Assembly: GCA_030737835.1 (NCBI GenBank)
Contig: CM060848.1
Location: 7,276,063 to 7,340,062 of the forward strand
Source: Acorus gramineus
Taxonomy: Eukaryota > Streptophyta > Magnoliopsida > Acorales > Acoraceae
Direction of reading: 5' to 3'
DNA: 64,000 nucleotides
In this document: piece after piece, positions 47,052-58,189 of the stretch
How the letters are laid out: the number at the start of each line of letters is the position of its first letter
How positions within the stretch are numbered: the stretch's first letter is position 1
Notes under the pieces: generated by a model
What the model was told of the DNA's origin: nothing
Databases searched by the model: none
The model's input: only the letters and a program-made list of their open reading frames with translations
Position numbers and translations under genes: made by a program

Positions 47052-49993
47052 TGTCACGCCCCAGGGCGGCCGTCCCCGGGACGCGGCAAGTGTATATATG
47101 ATATCAGTGACAGGAAATCAATAATAAACCACAAACAATCACTAAAATGACACACAGATAAAAGCAGGGCTGACATAATATATACACCGAGTGCGGAAGC
47201 TAAATGACTGAGTCTGTAGTCAAAAACATACTACAGACTCGATACATAATCATAAGTCCTGTGAGAGCCAACATGCCCATATATATACACAACAAAATCC
47301 AAATGTAATCCAACTAAGTGCCCAAGCACAGAACATATACGTACAACAGAAAGAAGGGTGCTGATGGCCTCAAAACTCGTGGGACGCGGCGCTACCCTCT
47401 GCTGGTGTCGTCGCCCGAGAAGCTCCTCCCTCAGATGGCACTGAAAAAGACAATATGCGAGGGGTGAGCCACACGCTCAGTGAATAGCACAACCCAATGC
47501 ATACAGTTCATATTAACAGTGTTCATTCATAGCAGCATAAACATCACAATCCGGGGGTTCGTCACATCGCCGAACCGCCATACCCTTACCCTCACCCTCA
47601 CCCTCAACGGGCGACCTAGGATATTGGGACTTAGTGGGTTTATAATCATCCTTACACAAAACTGTGGGTCGTCGCATCGCCGGCCCACCATACCCTCACC
47701 CTCACCTTTCAACAGGTGACATAGGCTCTTGGGACTGACTAGGCTGTTGGTCACCCTTGGTCCACCGATAGTCTCTCCTCACTCCGCGGTTGTTTGGCCA
47801 CTCCCATGTTCAGCACAGTCCTTCATCAAACCAGGAGGCGCCTACTAGTGGGAGCCCCTGCACGGGACAACCTGTCTAACGCCGAGGTAGTCTCTAACGG
47901 ATCCAACGCAGGGCAACAGAACAGCCTATCCATCGCATATGATCCACTCGGATCCGCTGACAGCATCTCTCCACAATCCTAATGTCTTGAATTCCTCAGA
48001 ATTCCACCAGCGCGCATAACCAGGATGCGGGGACTTAATCAAGGCATAAGAGGGGAAAAAGAGACCCTGAGAGGGTAACCCGAGGTCCCGATGTAGGACA
48101 TCCGACAACCAAACGAGGAACACGGAGTACCCTAACCCGGGTCTCAGTGTTAACCTCGCAAGGCCCCCTTATATTCCCTAAACATGGTATCTATTTAAAC
48201 AGTTTGCATTTAATTAAATAAACCAAACTAATAGGATACATGTACAGGTCGGGCTGTCCTAGCATGATAACAGGGGGCAGGATGCATGGCTCATGCACAA
48301 TCCTAAGGGTGCAAGTCCCTAACATACAATCTAGGGCGGCATGCAAATCTACACACACACATCATGCTTACATGGATTATAATTACAACAGTTAATATAA
48401 CCATACGCCCCAGGGGAGATCGGTACACGCCCAAGGCATGTAACGACTCCCGAACTGGGTAGGGTCGTCCCACTCACCGGGAATCGGGTCGACGCGCGAC
48501 CGTCCGTCGAGATCTGCAAGACAAGGTATTAACTGGTTAGAATAAATCCACAGTTATCCCAAAAATACACAACACACGCAATTAAATACACAACATCCCC
48601 AAACAACATTCAACACCCCTTCCGGCAACCACCCGCGGCCTCGGCAAGCACCCGCGGCCTCGGCAACCGCCCGCACGGCCTCGGCAACCACCCGCACGGC
48701 CTCGGCAACCACCCGGGTGCACCGCCCGGGGCCCCGCGCGTCCACCGAGCCCAGCCGCGGCAGCCCGCACGCCGTGCGCACGCTCCTCGCCCCGCGCGCG
48801 CCCCGCGCGCACCTCCGCAGCTCCGCCGCGCCCCGCGCACGCCTCCGCGCGCGCCCCCGCACCCCGTGCGCTCCGCCCAGCCCTCGGCCAGCACCTCCGC
48901 CAGCCCCTCGCGCGTCCAGCACCTCGGCCAGCACCTCCGCGCGCCCTAGCACTTCGGTCAGCACCTCCTCGCGCACCTCGCGCCTCGGCCAGCACCTCCT
49001 CGCGCGCCTAGCACCTCGGCCAGCACCTCCTCGCGCGCCTGAGGCCACCAGCCCACACTCCGCCCTGCCAGCCCCTCCAGCACACCAGCACGAGCAAGGC
49101 AGCCAGCCCCCGACCCGCGCACGTCCGCGCGCATGCCGCGCGCACGCACGTCCGCGCGCGCACGCGCGCCTGCCCGCGCGCACCCGACCTGCGCGCGGCC
49201 TGGGCTGCTGTCGCCGCTGCCTGCTGCCTGGGACAGACCCCCACTTGGTCCGAGCACCACCACCACCATCCCTCGGCCACCCTTAGCCTCCGACCTCTCC
49301 CAACCACCCCGGCAGCCCCTTAACCACCCTCCACACGCCCAAAACCTCCCCTAACAAGCATCTAATCAAGAGAAGCAAGGGAAGGGAAGCTTACCCGAAG
49401 CTAGGAGAGGAGAAGAAGAGGGTCCGGGAGCTCCTTTCGCGCCGAAACTCCTCCCAAACGGTCTCTACCCGCTAGATCTCTTCCCACCTCCGAAATGGGT
49501 CCGGGCTGAGGAGAAGAGAGGGTGGAAGGGAGGGCAAAACTCGCCGAAAATCGGATTTGAAAGTACCCGCGCGTAGATCGGGACCCGATCTACACTTTTC
49601 GTGCTTTGGGTTTTCGATTTTGAGGGGTGCAAGGGGCTCGAACGTGAGAAAAAGAGAGAGGGGAGAGAGAGAGATCACGCGGAGGAGATGATGAATAGTG
49701 TAGGAAATGTTTTGATTTCTTTTATATATAGGGCGCAACTTAAAAACCCGGATACGCCCCGGAACTACGAAATTTTTGCAAACGATGCCGGAATTCGATG
49801 AAATTCATGAGTGGCTCAAAATGGCACCAGGACACATAATATGCAGTTAGATTTTCAATCGGAGTCCTCTAACTCGGACAATAGCTAACAGTTCAAAATT
49901 ATGCGGTTCCGATCGAAAAACCCTGAAAATTTTAAAACTGCCAAAAATGCTCCAATGATTGCCAATAGGCCAAAAAGTGACACATATATAACA
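47052..49993 (-). repeat. 5' LTR of the full-length Tekay element
   Basis: It is near-identical to 39142-42084 at an offset of 7910. It is the active promoter copy if the element is transcribed. The GC-rich block lies at about 48610-49340. Confidence 0.95.
49721..49730 (-). promoter_or_regulatory. LTR TATA box (5' LTR copy)
   Basis: CTATATATAAAAG on the minus strand in the 5' LTR. Transcription of the element would start about 30 bp to the left, near the conserved ACTATTCATCATC block. Confidence 0.65.
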
Positions 49994-50044
49994 GACCCAA
50001 GCCACCGCTTGTCAGAGATGGGATGTTTGTCAGGCCATCATTGG

Positions 50045-50100
50045 GACGGCAACTTAAGAATAGCCGCCCCTCACTAGGCAGCTAGTTACAACTAGCCGCC
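50045..50100 (+). promoter_or_regulatory. GCC-box palindromes in X LTR, right half
   Basis: Dyads at 50045-50068 (GACGGCAACTT.. to ..TAGCCGCC) and 50077-50100 (arms GGCAGCTAGTT and AACTAGCCGCC around AC). Both end in AGCCGCC and lie about 110-170 bp upstream of the LTR TATA box. Confidence 0.6.
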
Positions 50101-50210
50101 CCTCACCTGAACACTGTCAGAGAACAAATATCTAATGGAAGATCAAATCAAGCACTTTATTACTCATTTTGATCTATTGTCCAATGGACACTCCCCTGCC
50201 TTTTTTTTTA

Positions 50211-50220
50211 CTATAAATAG
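50211..50220 (+). promoter_or_regulatory. TATA box of the X LTR
   Basis: CTATAAATAG followed by AGGAGGCCC, a near-consensus plant TATA box, with CCAATGG about 30 bp upstream. It supports a plus orientation for X. Confidence 0.7.
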
Positions 50221-51003
50221 AGGAGGCCCAAAGCATATCTAGCATATCCCCAATTGAAATCAACACCTATACTTCCTTCCCAAGCCACACTCACAAACCC
50301 ATATCCCCTCCCCCACTTGAAACCCAAGAGAGAAAGAAAGTCCTATTTGTGAGTAGAAAACCCATTCCCTACACAAAATCACTCTCCAAATCCACTCTCC
50401 AAAACCCTAGTTAAACCTAGCTTAACCCCTGTCAAACTCTAACCCATCTCCTACCTAGGTTCTACCCAAATTGAACCAGGCACCAGGAGGCTAATCCAAA
50501 CCAGCTGTCCCCTTTTAGGAGGCTATTTTCCATTAGCCGACCCTTCACCTACACCCTAACCCCCAAACCTCCTTTATCAAGTTCCTAAAGCAAAAGAAGA
50601 TTCCTGTTTTTCATCTCTGTGTGCGGCATGCTCGTATCTCACAGTGGAGACCACACAAACTCCCCCTCGAAGGCGATCAAATCCACCCTCAACTTTTTCT
50701 GCTTTTTGGAGAAAGCAGGTGGCGATCACAAACACACCTGAATCCTCCTGAGGAGCTGTCGGGCGCCTCAGCAAGGAACGAAGACACCCTTTTCCCTTCC
50801 GAGAGAAGATCCGACCGAGCCTGCCAAGGCACGCCCCAGATCCGAATCCCTGAAGAACCACCACACACGTGGGAACAAGGCCACTCCCAAAACCGCCCCA
50901 GAAAAATATCTTTTTTGGAGGCCCCACGCACTCCTGGGAAACCCCCGAAAAACGATACCGACAGGCGTGGACTGGAGCCACCCACCTTTGCCGTTGTTTG
51001 ACA

Positions 51004-51999
51004 AGTTATACTACAGGAGAGATGCATAGTCGGTGGCAGACCACATCTGGATTAATGCCTAGCATATTGGACGGCTTCCATGCAAACATGTCTATGTGCT
51101 CATGAAGCAGCTTGATCAAGCTTGCTCTCTCACTTTGACTTAGTGTGGTACCTATAAGGAAATACTTCTTTGGTTCGAGGGGGTTAATAAAGATTTTCTC
51201 CAGGTCTTCCACCACCCTCTCTGCAGGATCAGGCCGGGACTCATCGGCCTTGACCCGATCCGCCAGTAATTGCTATCTTTTTGGGTGTATGTCATCTACA
51301 CCTCCGGGTTACTCTTTGGCTGGAGCTTTGCTGGAAGTGGCGATGGCATAACACCTGTTTGCAACAAATTGGTTGCCCTGTATCTCCATAATTCCTCGTG
51401 AGGTCGGGAAACGCAATTTCTGGTGGTAAGTCAAAGGTATGGCCCTTATTGCCCCCAGCCAGGTATGGCCCATGATGGCCTTGTAGGGGGAAGGGAAGTC
51501 TATGATAGTGAACACTGTCATAACTGTCTCTTCTCTTGCCCGTACAGGTAGGCTTATTCGCCTGGCCGGGACTGCTTGGCTTCCATTGAAAGAGATCAAT
51601 GGATCCTGCATTGGCTCAAGACTAGAGTGTTTCAGGCCCATTTTGAGATACGGCTACATGAACAAAATGTCAGCCGAACTCCCAGTGTCGATTAGTATCC
51701 TTTTGACGACATAATTCGCTATGAGTAAGGTGATAACCAGAGCGTCACTATGCGGTACGGAGACATTGGCCAAATCGTCATCGAAAAAGGATATGAGCTT
51801 TGGATCTTCCACCTTTGACCTTTTGGTGATTAGTTGGGCTTCTTGATCGATTTGCAAGACTTCCATATGGCCCAAGCTCCTCTTTGTCCGTTTGACCGAC
51901 TTGGGGTCCTTCAAGACTGGTAATCTTCCACAGATCATATCGATAACCCCGGCCGCGTGTGACATGGTGACAATGATTGCATTCTTCTCATGCCTCTTT
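51004..51999 (-). pseudogene. Tat protease and pre-RT segment, truncated
   Basis: The protease core reads VKRILIDTGSSADILFM (ending near 51654), with the DTG triad intact. The frame is then broken, and the protease continues as FPSPYKAIMGHTWLGAI near 51450. The pre-RT linker follows (YFLIGTTLSQSERASLIKLL, then HIDMFAWKPSNMLGI, 51215-51050). The coding similarity ends at 51004, before the RT catalytic motifs. Confidence 0.75.
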
Positions 52000-53544
52000 T
52001 CCTCTACGGTGTGTATGAACTCCTTGAGTTTCCCTCTGCGGATTATTGCGTCTAAAAACCCTTTTAATGTTCGACATTTCTTCGTTTGATGTCCATAGTC
52101 CCTGTGATAATCGCACTTGAGATCCTTATCCCTGGTGGCCGGATCGCTTTTCATCAGGGGCACCCATTGGAAGAAGGGCACGTCCTTTATCTTTTCAAGG
52201 ATTTGAACAAGAGGCAGAGTAAATTTGTTCTACTGGCGCTCCCTGACCTTGTTGGACGTTGGGTTGCCCTTTGCGTCAGCTCGTGGTTTGCGTCCTTTAT
52301 CTTAATTTGTTGGAGGATTTTTGGAGACTGCCGTCACCGGTTGTGGTCATGATGACATGGACTCATCTTCTACCTTGGCGTACTTCTCTGCTCGGCACAT
52401 CAGCTCGATCAGCGACTCTGGAACCTTCTTCACCAGGGAGTTCCTTAGCTCATGCTTGGGTGGTAACCCATTCCGGAATGCCATGACAGCCACATTAGGG
52501 TCATATTTGTCGACTTCGAACATGAGGAGACGGAAGCGGTCCACATAACACCGAATAGACTCTCCAGTCTGCATGTGCACCTTCATCAGGTCGCCCAAGT
52601 CCTTCTTCTATTTTCAACTGCATATAAAATGCTCGGTGAACAGAGTTTCAAGTTCTTCAAAACACCAGATCAAACCACTGGGAAGCTGGTGGAACCAGTT
52701 GAGGGCTGCTCCCTCCAAACTAGAAGGGAACATCCTATACATGTGCTCGTCGTATTGTTCATACAAGGCCATTGCATGCCAAAAACTCAGCACATGATCA
52801 AATGGGTCAGTAGTCCTGTTGTATAGTCAGAATTTGGGTTGGACGAACTTCTTGGGTGGGGGGAACTGTGCAAGATGTGTTGAATAAGCGGGGATTCAAA
52901 TCCCTTCAACGCTCTAGCGATGAAGTCATGCTAGCGGGTGTTCATCATCTCGCTCCTGTACGTTCGCCTTGTCTGACCAGGTCATTCATCTTCGTAGTTG
53001 TCATCTGATGATGCCGAGTAACGGCTGGGGCTTCAGAATCGTCCATGCCTACGTGGCTGTTGGGGCGGCATGCACTTGCCTCTTGGTTCCCGACGTGGGG
53101 AGCAGTTGTGATGCTCTTCCTTGTCTGGCTTAGGTTGGGTTCCCTCTGGTGGAAAGGCTGATTGGACAGGTTCCTTTTCTCACCGCCTACGTTCCCCTCC
53201 GGAGGAGTACACTGACTCGCCAGTCCTTCTGTTGGCTCGTCGACTCTGCTGGTCCTGGTCTCGCGGGTTAGCCTCAAGTCCGATTGGGGCCTTCTGATTT
53301 CGCACTTCTGGAGGAGGTGGTGGTGGTGCGACGTCTGGCCGCTTCAGGATCTCCTCCATTAGGTTCTTGAGATGATGATATCTTTCATTCATCTCCTCAA
53401 GCTCCTTAGCGTAGTTGTGGTCCGCCTCAGGTGTCGGGTTTTGTGAAGTAGACCCCACTACAGTTTTGCCCTTCTATAGGGGTGGATCTTCAGGTAGATC
53501 CCACCTTGTTCTTGAATCGTCAATCGAGTTCTTGTCATCACCAT
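52000..53544 (-). pseudogene. Tat Gag, frameshifted
   Basis: A likely start is MVMTRTRLTI at 53544. A coiled-coil segment (KELEEMNERYHHLKNLMEEI, about 53400) and a charged linker follow. The capsid core reads YVDRFRLLMFEVDKYDP and AVMAFRNGLPPKHELRNSL at 52598-52347. A zinc-finger-like CDYHRDYGHQTKKC (CX2HX4HX4C) lies near 52115. Stops and frame changes near 53458, 53180, 52940 and 52340 break the frame. Confidence 0.75.
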
Positions 53545-53603
53545 TTTCTCGGCTTTGAAGTTAGGGAGGGCTTCTCGCTCGAGTCCCATAGACGGTGCCA
53601 ATT

Positions 53604-54222
53604 TGTGGAGGATGAAATCAGGTTCTCCACTCCTGGTCCCGATCAACGTAGATCCGGGCATTTTGATGTAGGTCCGAGACGATGCTTATGTTGACTCCAC
53701 TTCACGACGATCTGAAGCGAGCTCCTCCTGCTAGTCCTCCTCCACCTTCTTCGTCCTTCAAACACCTGAAACGCACACCAATGTGGTGCCGGCTAACGCC
53801 CCTCCGATGCTCAAGTCAGTAACTCCTCTATGAGAAGAAGTAGAACTTAGAATTCTTGAGTGCAAGTAGGGGAGAGAGACTGCATACCCTGAGGGGGAGG
53901 ACACGTCCCCCTTTTATATTAGAGAAGGGATGTGCCGAGCTTAGCCTTGTGGAGTGAGTTTATCATGAGATGGAATCTCCATGTGGCTTTTGGATCTGTG
54001 GACGCTTGTCGCCTAGGGATTGCCATTTTTCAATTGATTTTCTGACATCTGGTCCTTTTTTTGTGTCAGGGAATATTCCCTTGCTCCACTGTTATTTTAT
54101 CGTTGTAGACGTATGACCGTCCTACGTGTCAGTCAGGATTTTATGGTCTAGACAGCTTATACTTTAGGTCGGGCATTTACCCGGCTTTTCTACTCTGGTC
54201 GGTCAACTTCTTTTTTCTGACA
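53604..54222 (-). repeat. LTR of Y (5' LTR, minus)
   Basis: In the plus direction it runs from TGTGGAGGATG to TTTTCTGACA, so in element sense it starts TGTCAG and ends CCTCCACA. It is adjacent to the PBS. A TATA box on the minus strand (AATATAAAAGGGGG, at about 53907-53920) marks the promoter. Confidence 0.75.
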
Positions 54223-54595
54223 AAAAAAATTGATCTTTTTTTTTTGCGTTTTTGTTGAAATGGGTTTTTTGAATGATTTCATTTTTCAATTTCTTTTTAA
54301 GAAACCCTAGAGGATTTGAATTTTGGTCTATGTTTTAATAAATGTAATTAATGGTTTTTTTATTGGTTTTTTAAAAAATAGGTTTCTTGAAATGAATTGA
54401 ATATGTTGATATGTTTTTCAAAAAAGGTGGAGATGGATTTAATGAGAGAGAACATCGCGAGATTTTAAATGAGCGCAATATTGTATTTTGCCTTCTAAAC
54501 ATTTTTTAAAAGTTAAACAAATAACCAATGAGATAATAACACCTCATGGAGCTTGTGAATGAGACCTAAATAGTGGGGCCTGTGTAGCAGGACTC
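54223..54595 (-). mobile_element. Terminus of the TIR family seen at 973-2362
   Basis: 54470-54595 (AACCAATGAGATAATAACAC, then GGAGCTTGTGAATGAG and GTGGGGCCTG) matches the complement of 973-1100. Only this one end is seen. Element Y lies immediately to the left and probably interrupted it. Confidence 0.35.
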
Positions 54596-56184
54596 TTCAA
54601 ACAAATATATAATGTTGAAAAATATAGAGACATTACATAAACCTCCCTATGGTGTTTTAGAGTTAACTTGTCATTTTTACATTTTAGAAAACATGAAAGA
54701 CAAAGCAGCAACAGGAGGGGCCTACCAGACCCCCCCATGCCACCACCACAACCACAAGTTTCACAACATCATTTTCAGATGGGATCAGAACTACCAAGTT
54801 CACAATACAATTTTAGATGGGGTCACAGCCTCATCAGCTAGACGAGGAATTTAACAAAAAGAGTTATTATATTTTCTTGTTCTTTTGAGCGATCAAGTCA
54901 GCAACTGGTTCAACTTCTCTTCTTGCTTGCACCAAGAAGAGAACAGCAAGGGCTGTGTGGCTTTATCTTGGGACAGATTGTGCGATTGAGGGGGCATACT
55001 CCATACCAGGCTCCCCTAAATACCTATCTTCTTTTTCTCTGAATTTTGTCTGATAATAGTAGCATTTTTCCAAGTAGTTCCTTTATTCTCTCTTTGTTCG
55101 AGTAGTTTGGGGTTTGTTAAGAGAGGAATATGGATCACCCACACATGACTTTTTTTCACTTCACCACATTTCTTTTTCTTTAGTTCATATTTAACATCAA
55201 AATAGTATGCGATCCAGGCCTATATTGGTCAATCTAAATCATTTATCTCGATAGACATCTAAATACATCAATTCACATATTGCATAATTTTCATCCAGTT
55301 TTGTATTATAATAAATGGTCTGAAAATTGCCAACAATAAATTAAAATCCAACAATTTATACTTTCCTGCTTTCTCAGAGAAAATAACTCCTCTTTCCATT
55401 TAAACTCAAGATGGGAGAGTAATTATGTGCTTGAGGAAAGAAACAGAGTTCATATGCACACAGAGTCGGCTAAACTTATTCCAACTTGAGTGCTGTTGAA
55501 AACAGTTTTTATTCCAACCCCAATTTTAGTCCCATATGTATCAATAGAAAATTATCAGAGCATAAGTACACCTTAGCAAGGTATATGCTTCGATAAAAGA
55601 TTTTCACATTTTTTACAAATATATATATGCAATTTATTAGAGTGTATGCTTAATTTTTTCATAAAAACACATAACGCATTAGACGAGGTATGCTATTAAA
55701 AAATGGACTGGATGTAACATTATCCAATCTATATTCAACCAAATAACATTGTTGGCTGATGGGAAAATGGGAACACGAGGACCAAATATTATCCAGTAGA
55801 TATTGTTGCCACTTATGGAACATCTTAACAGACTTTTCTTGCATGTGAGCAAACCTGTCCCCAGTAAAAGCACACTAGCTAACTAGACAAGTTTGTAAGC
55901 ACTGATACTATGGTAATTGGTAAACCCAACATGCATTAAAGTATTACATGATTTTACGTTTTCATTTTTATTATTTTGAAGAAAAACATAAACCTTACAA
56001 AGGGTTCGAATATTGAGCTAAGGAGAGCAGAGAAAACCCAAGAGAGGAAATTTCTCGGGCGACACAAGTATAATTTTGAAATAAAACAAAAGAAATGAAG
56101 CAAAGGCGGGGCCCCGCAGAAAGATAGTCTCACGAGGACTGCGAGATGGCACCTGTCAGCTCCCACAGTTCTACATTTTATGAT
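54596..56184. other. Intergenic DNA downstream of the P450
   Basis: AT-rich and without a recognisable gene or repeat. The part next to 56184 is the expected 3' UTR of the minus-strand P450. Confidence 0.5.
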
Positions 56185-57094
56185 TTAACTCACTGGGGAA
56201 AGAGGCTTTAGGGATATCTGTAACCCATGCTTGAAGTCAAGGTATGGGAAGGAAATGGGGACATCAGTGTCCATTAATGGTGTCCATGAATACATGAGAA
56301 CAAGGTGATGGATGAAGACTGCAGTTTCAATCTTTGCCAGCTCCCAACCAGGGCAATGCTTCTTCCCACCTCCAAAAGGCATGAACCTCTTTCCTGCGCC
56401 ATCGTCTCCATTCTGCACACATTAAGCTGTATTTTAGGATAATTGAAGAATTTTAAAATGCAACACTTTGCTTCATTATTGTAGAATTTTTTTTGGAAAG
56501 CATTACATAGTCAGATTTTGTTCATTTCTAATGGTGCAAGTATATAAATATCTAAATTGCATAATGGCATTACTCATGAGCATGTTTTGATGATTCCACT
56601 TTCTTCTTGAGCAATAAATTTCATAAAAATCATCAATATACAGCTGAAGCAACTAGTGAATTATTGAAGTACAGATAATTTATCCCTAACTTCTTTAGCA
56701 ATGTAGGCTTTTAGGTGGAAAATATAATAGAGAAAGCAGTTATTTTTATAATTATGTTCAAAACATCATTATGGGATTCAGAAAGATGGTTCATATGTGG
56801 CCCCATACATTAGCAAGTCGAACTTAATTTGACATCTACAAAATGCTTAATAGAAGAAGAAAGTGCTGGTGAGCTGTTGCTTTTGTCCCTCAATCAAATA
56901 TAATTACCATTTCTGGTCAATGTTATTAGATCTCACCTGCCATCTCCATGGATTGAACTGGTGGGGATCTAAATAAAGGGATGAATCCATGTGGACACCA
57001 GTAAATACAGGAAGAACCTTCCATCCTTTGGGAATCTCGTACCCTGCAATTTCAGCATCCCACACGAAACATTTAGGCACATGAATCACATGAT
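56185..57094 (-). CDS. Cytochrome P450, CYP90/CYP724-like, last two exons only
   Basis: Exon 57094-56937 encodes GYEIPKGWKVLPVFTGVHMD and FNPWRWQ, the P450 region just before the heme loop. Its donor (CAG/GTGAGA) and the next acceptor (GTGTGCAG, exon from 56412) give a clean phase-0 junction Q/N. Exon 56412-56185 holds the heme-binding loop FMPFGGGKKHCPGWELAKIE with the Cys ligand in FGGGxxxCxG, then FIHHLVLMYSW and a FPYLDFKHGLQI tail, ending at TAA (56185-56187). The sequence is closest in feel to the CYP85 clan (CYP90B/CYP724 brassinosteroid hydroxylases), but family assignment from about 127 residues is tentative. The upstream acceptor GAGCAG is weak. No earlier exon (ExxR, I-helix, membrane anchor) is seen up to the TE block at 58190, so this is either a gene with a giant TE-filled intron or a 3' fragment. 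Confidence 0.85.
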
Positions 57095-58189
57095 CTGCTC
57101 AACTATGGCTATAGAAGGGAAAAAAACGTCTCTGACCACGCAAACGCATATGCATACATGTATTTTTTCTTGATCAAATCTTCCCCTATCAACAGACGGT
57201 AAGACTGGAATTCAAGTCCTCTAACTAAGGAATGGACCTCTACCATCTTACCAACAGAACAATCAAAAGAAAAAAAAGGTGAACCAATTGAAATAGATGT
57301 CAAATATATCACATATGATTTAGTAATAATAAAAAATAATAATAATCCATACTTTGGAGACTTTAATTGACCGTATGATGAAAAAAATGTTGCCGAACAT
57401 ATTAAACCAACAAAAAGAAAATAGTGCGCAAAAGAAAAGATTTTGGCAAACATCAAATGGTGCACATATATCTAGTCTCTCAAAACTATATTCATGAACC
57501 ACCTTCATAATTCAAATTTTTTGCAATGGCCAATATACACCAAACAATGAATTGGATAGCAAATATCTACCTTTTGTTAATAAAATTGAATATGGGGTCA
57601 TAACTAAGATGCCTTGAGTGTAATAGAGATATGTTGGTAAGAGGATAAATGGTGGGATAAGAGGATAATGGGGATAAGTGGGAGATAAAAAACTCTCCTC
57701 TCTGTTATAGAAATATAATAATAGAAATAAAGCGAAGACATTTATCCCAATTTGAAATAGAAATGAAGATTTCTATAAGCTAAAGTGTAGAATAACATTT
57801 TCCCTTTTTTTACCTGTTTTAAAAAAATATGATTAATGACAAAATTGATGAATTTTATCTCTAAAATTAGAATAACTTATCATCAAAATCTTATTCTTCT
57901 GTTAAAATAACACTAAGTGAACTTCTAAAATGAGGCCTCCGTACACATTCATATAAAAACAATTTTTCCAATTATCCACATTAAAATAAAATAATTAAAT
58001 ACCTAAACACAAAAAGGAGATTTAGAGTCCCTCCATGTGTGTGAATCTTTTAGTTTTACTACTAATTAGTAGTCATTGACATTCCAATTAAACTAAAGGC
58101 TTCACACATATCTATCTATATTATTAACCATAAGCGTTTTCAACTTTTCAATGGTGTTCATAACATTTTTGTATGTTTTACTGGAGGGG
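57095..58189. other. P450 intron or upstream DNA, no exon recognised
   Basis: AT-rich. The segment 57170-57260 (TTGGTAAGATGGTAGAGG on the minus strand) looks like a common dispersed non-coding plant repeat. No P450 coding similarity was found on the minus strand. Confidence 0.45.

Larger units (their letters stand above)
39142..49993 (-). mobile_element. Full-length Tekay/Del chromovirus, 10.85 kb, TSD GACCC
   Basis: The element has LTRs of 2943 and 2942 bp, a Met-tRNA PBS, gag, protease, RT, RNase H, integrase with chromodomain, and a polypurine tract, in minus orientation. The 5-bp duplications GACCC (39137-39141 and 49994-49998) are perfect. By eye the LTRs differ at only about two dozen sites, so this is a recent insertion. 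Domain order PR-RT-RH-INT-chromodomain, the single Gag-Pol layout and the long LTRs place it in the Tekay (Del) clade of chromoviruses. One 1-nt deletion near 45270 separates gag-protease from the rest of pol. The target was X's 3' LTR. Confidence 0.95.
26605..51003 (+). mobile_element. Element X: Tat-type Ty3 remnant with antisense PMD gene
   Basis: Four islands (26605-26670, 30152-34487, 38439-39141, 49999-51003) become continuous when the three Tekay insertions and their target duplications are removed. The right part ends in a polypurine-type tract and a TG...CA LTR of about 1.34 kb (38808-39141 plus 49999-51003). Upstream, on the opposite strand, lies a PMD gene. Tat-lineage elements with antisense extra ORFs, often PMD, between pol and the 3' LTR are known in plants, and X fits that plan. 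Its gag-pol and 5' LTR are missing to the left, so the Tat assignment rests on the LTR/PPT form and the PMD gene. Confidence 0.65.
38808..51003 (+). repeat. 3' LTR of X (about 1.34 kb), split by a full Tekay element
   Basis: The LTR starts TGTAGATACCCAAATTTTG at 38808, is interrupted at 39141 by the element 39142-49993, resumes at 49999 and ends TTGTTTGACA at 51003. The GACCC duplication at the break proves that the two parts were contiguous. The resumed part has a CCAAT box (about 50181), a canonical TATA box (50211-50220) and then leader-like CA-rich DNA. Palindromic GCC-box dyads lie upstream of the TATA box. The right border abuts the pol region of element Y. Confidence 0.65.
51004..54222 (-). 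mobile_element. Element Y: Tat-type Ty3 retrotransposon, 5' part
   Basis: In minus orientation: a 619 bp LTR (53604-54222), a PBS-like TTGGCACCGTCTATGGGA (53584-53601), gag, and protease, ending in the segment just before RT at 51004 where X's 3' LTR begins. The PBS and the Gag CX2HX4HX4C signature are typical of the Tat/Retand/Ogre group. RT, integrase and the 3' LTR are absent, probably because X inserted here and the left part was later lost. Confidence 0.75.

Noticed and set aside
57109-57465. Minus-strand 118-aa frame as an upstream P450 exon
   Set aside because: It has no P450 motif; part of it looks like a dispersed non-coding repeat.
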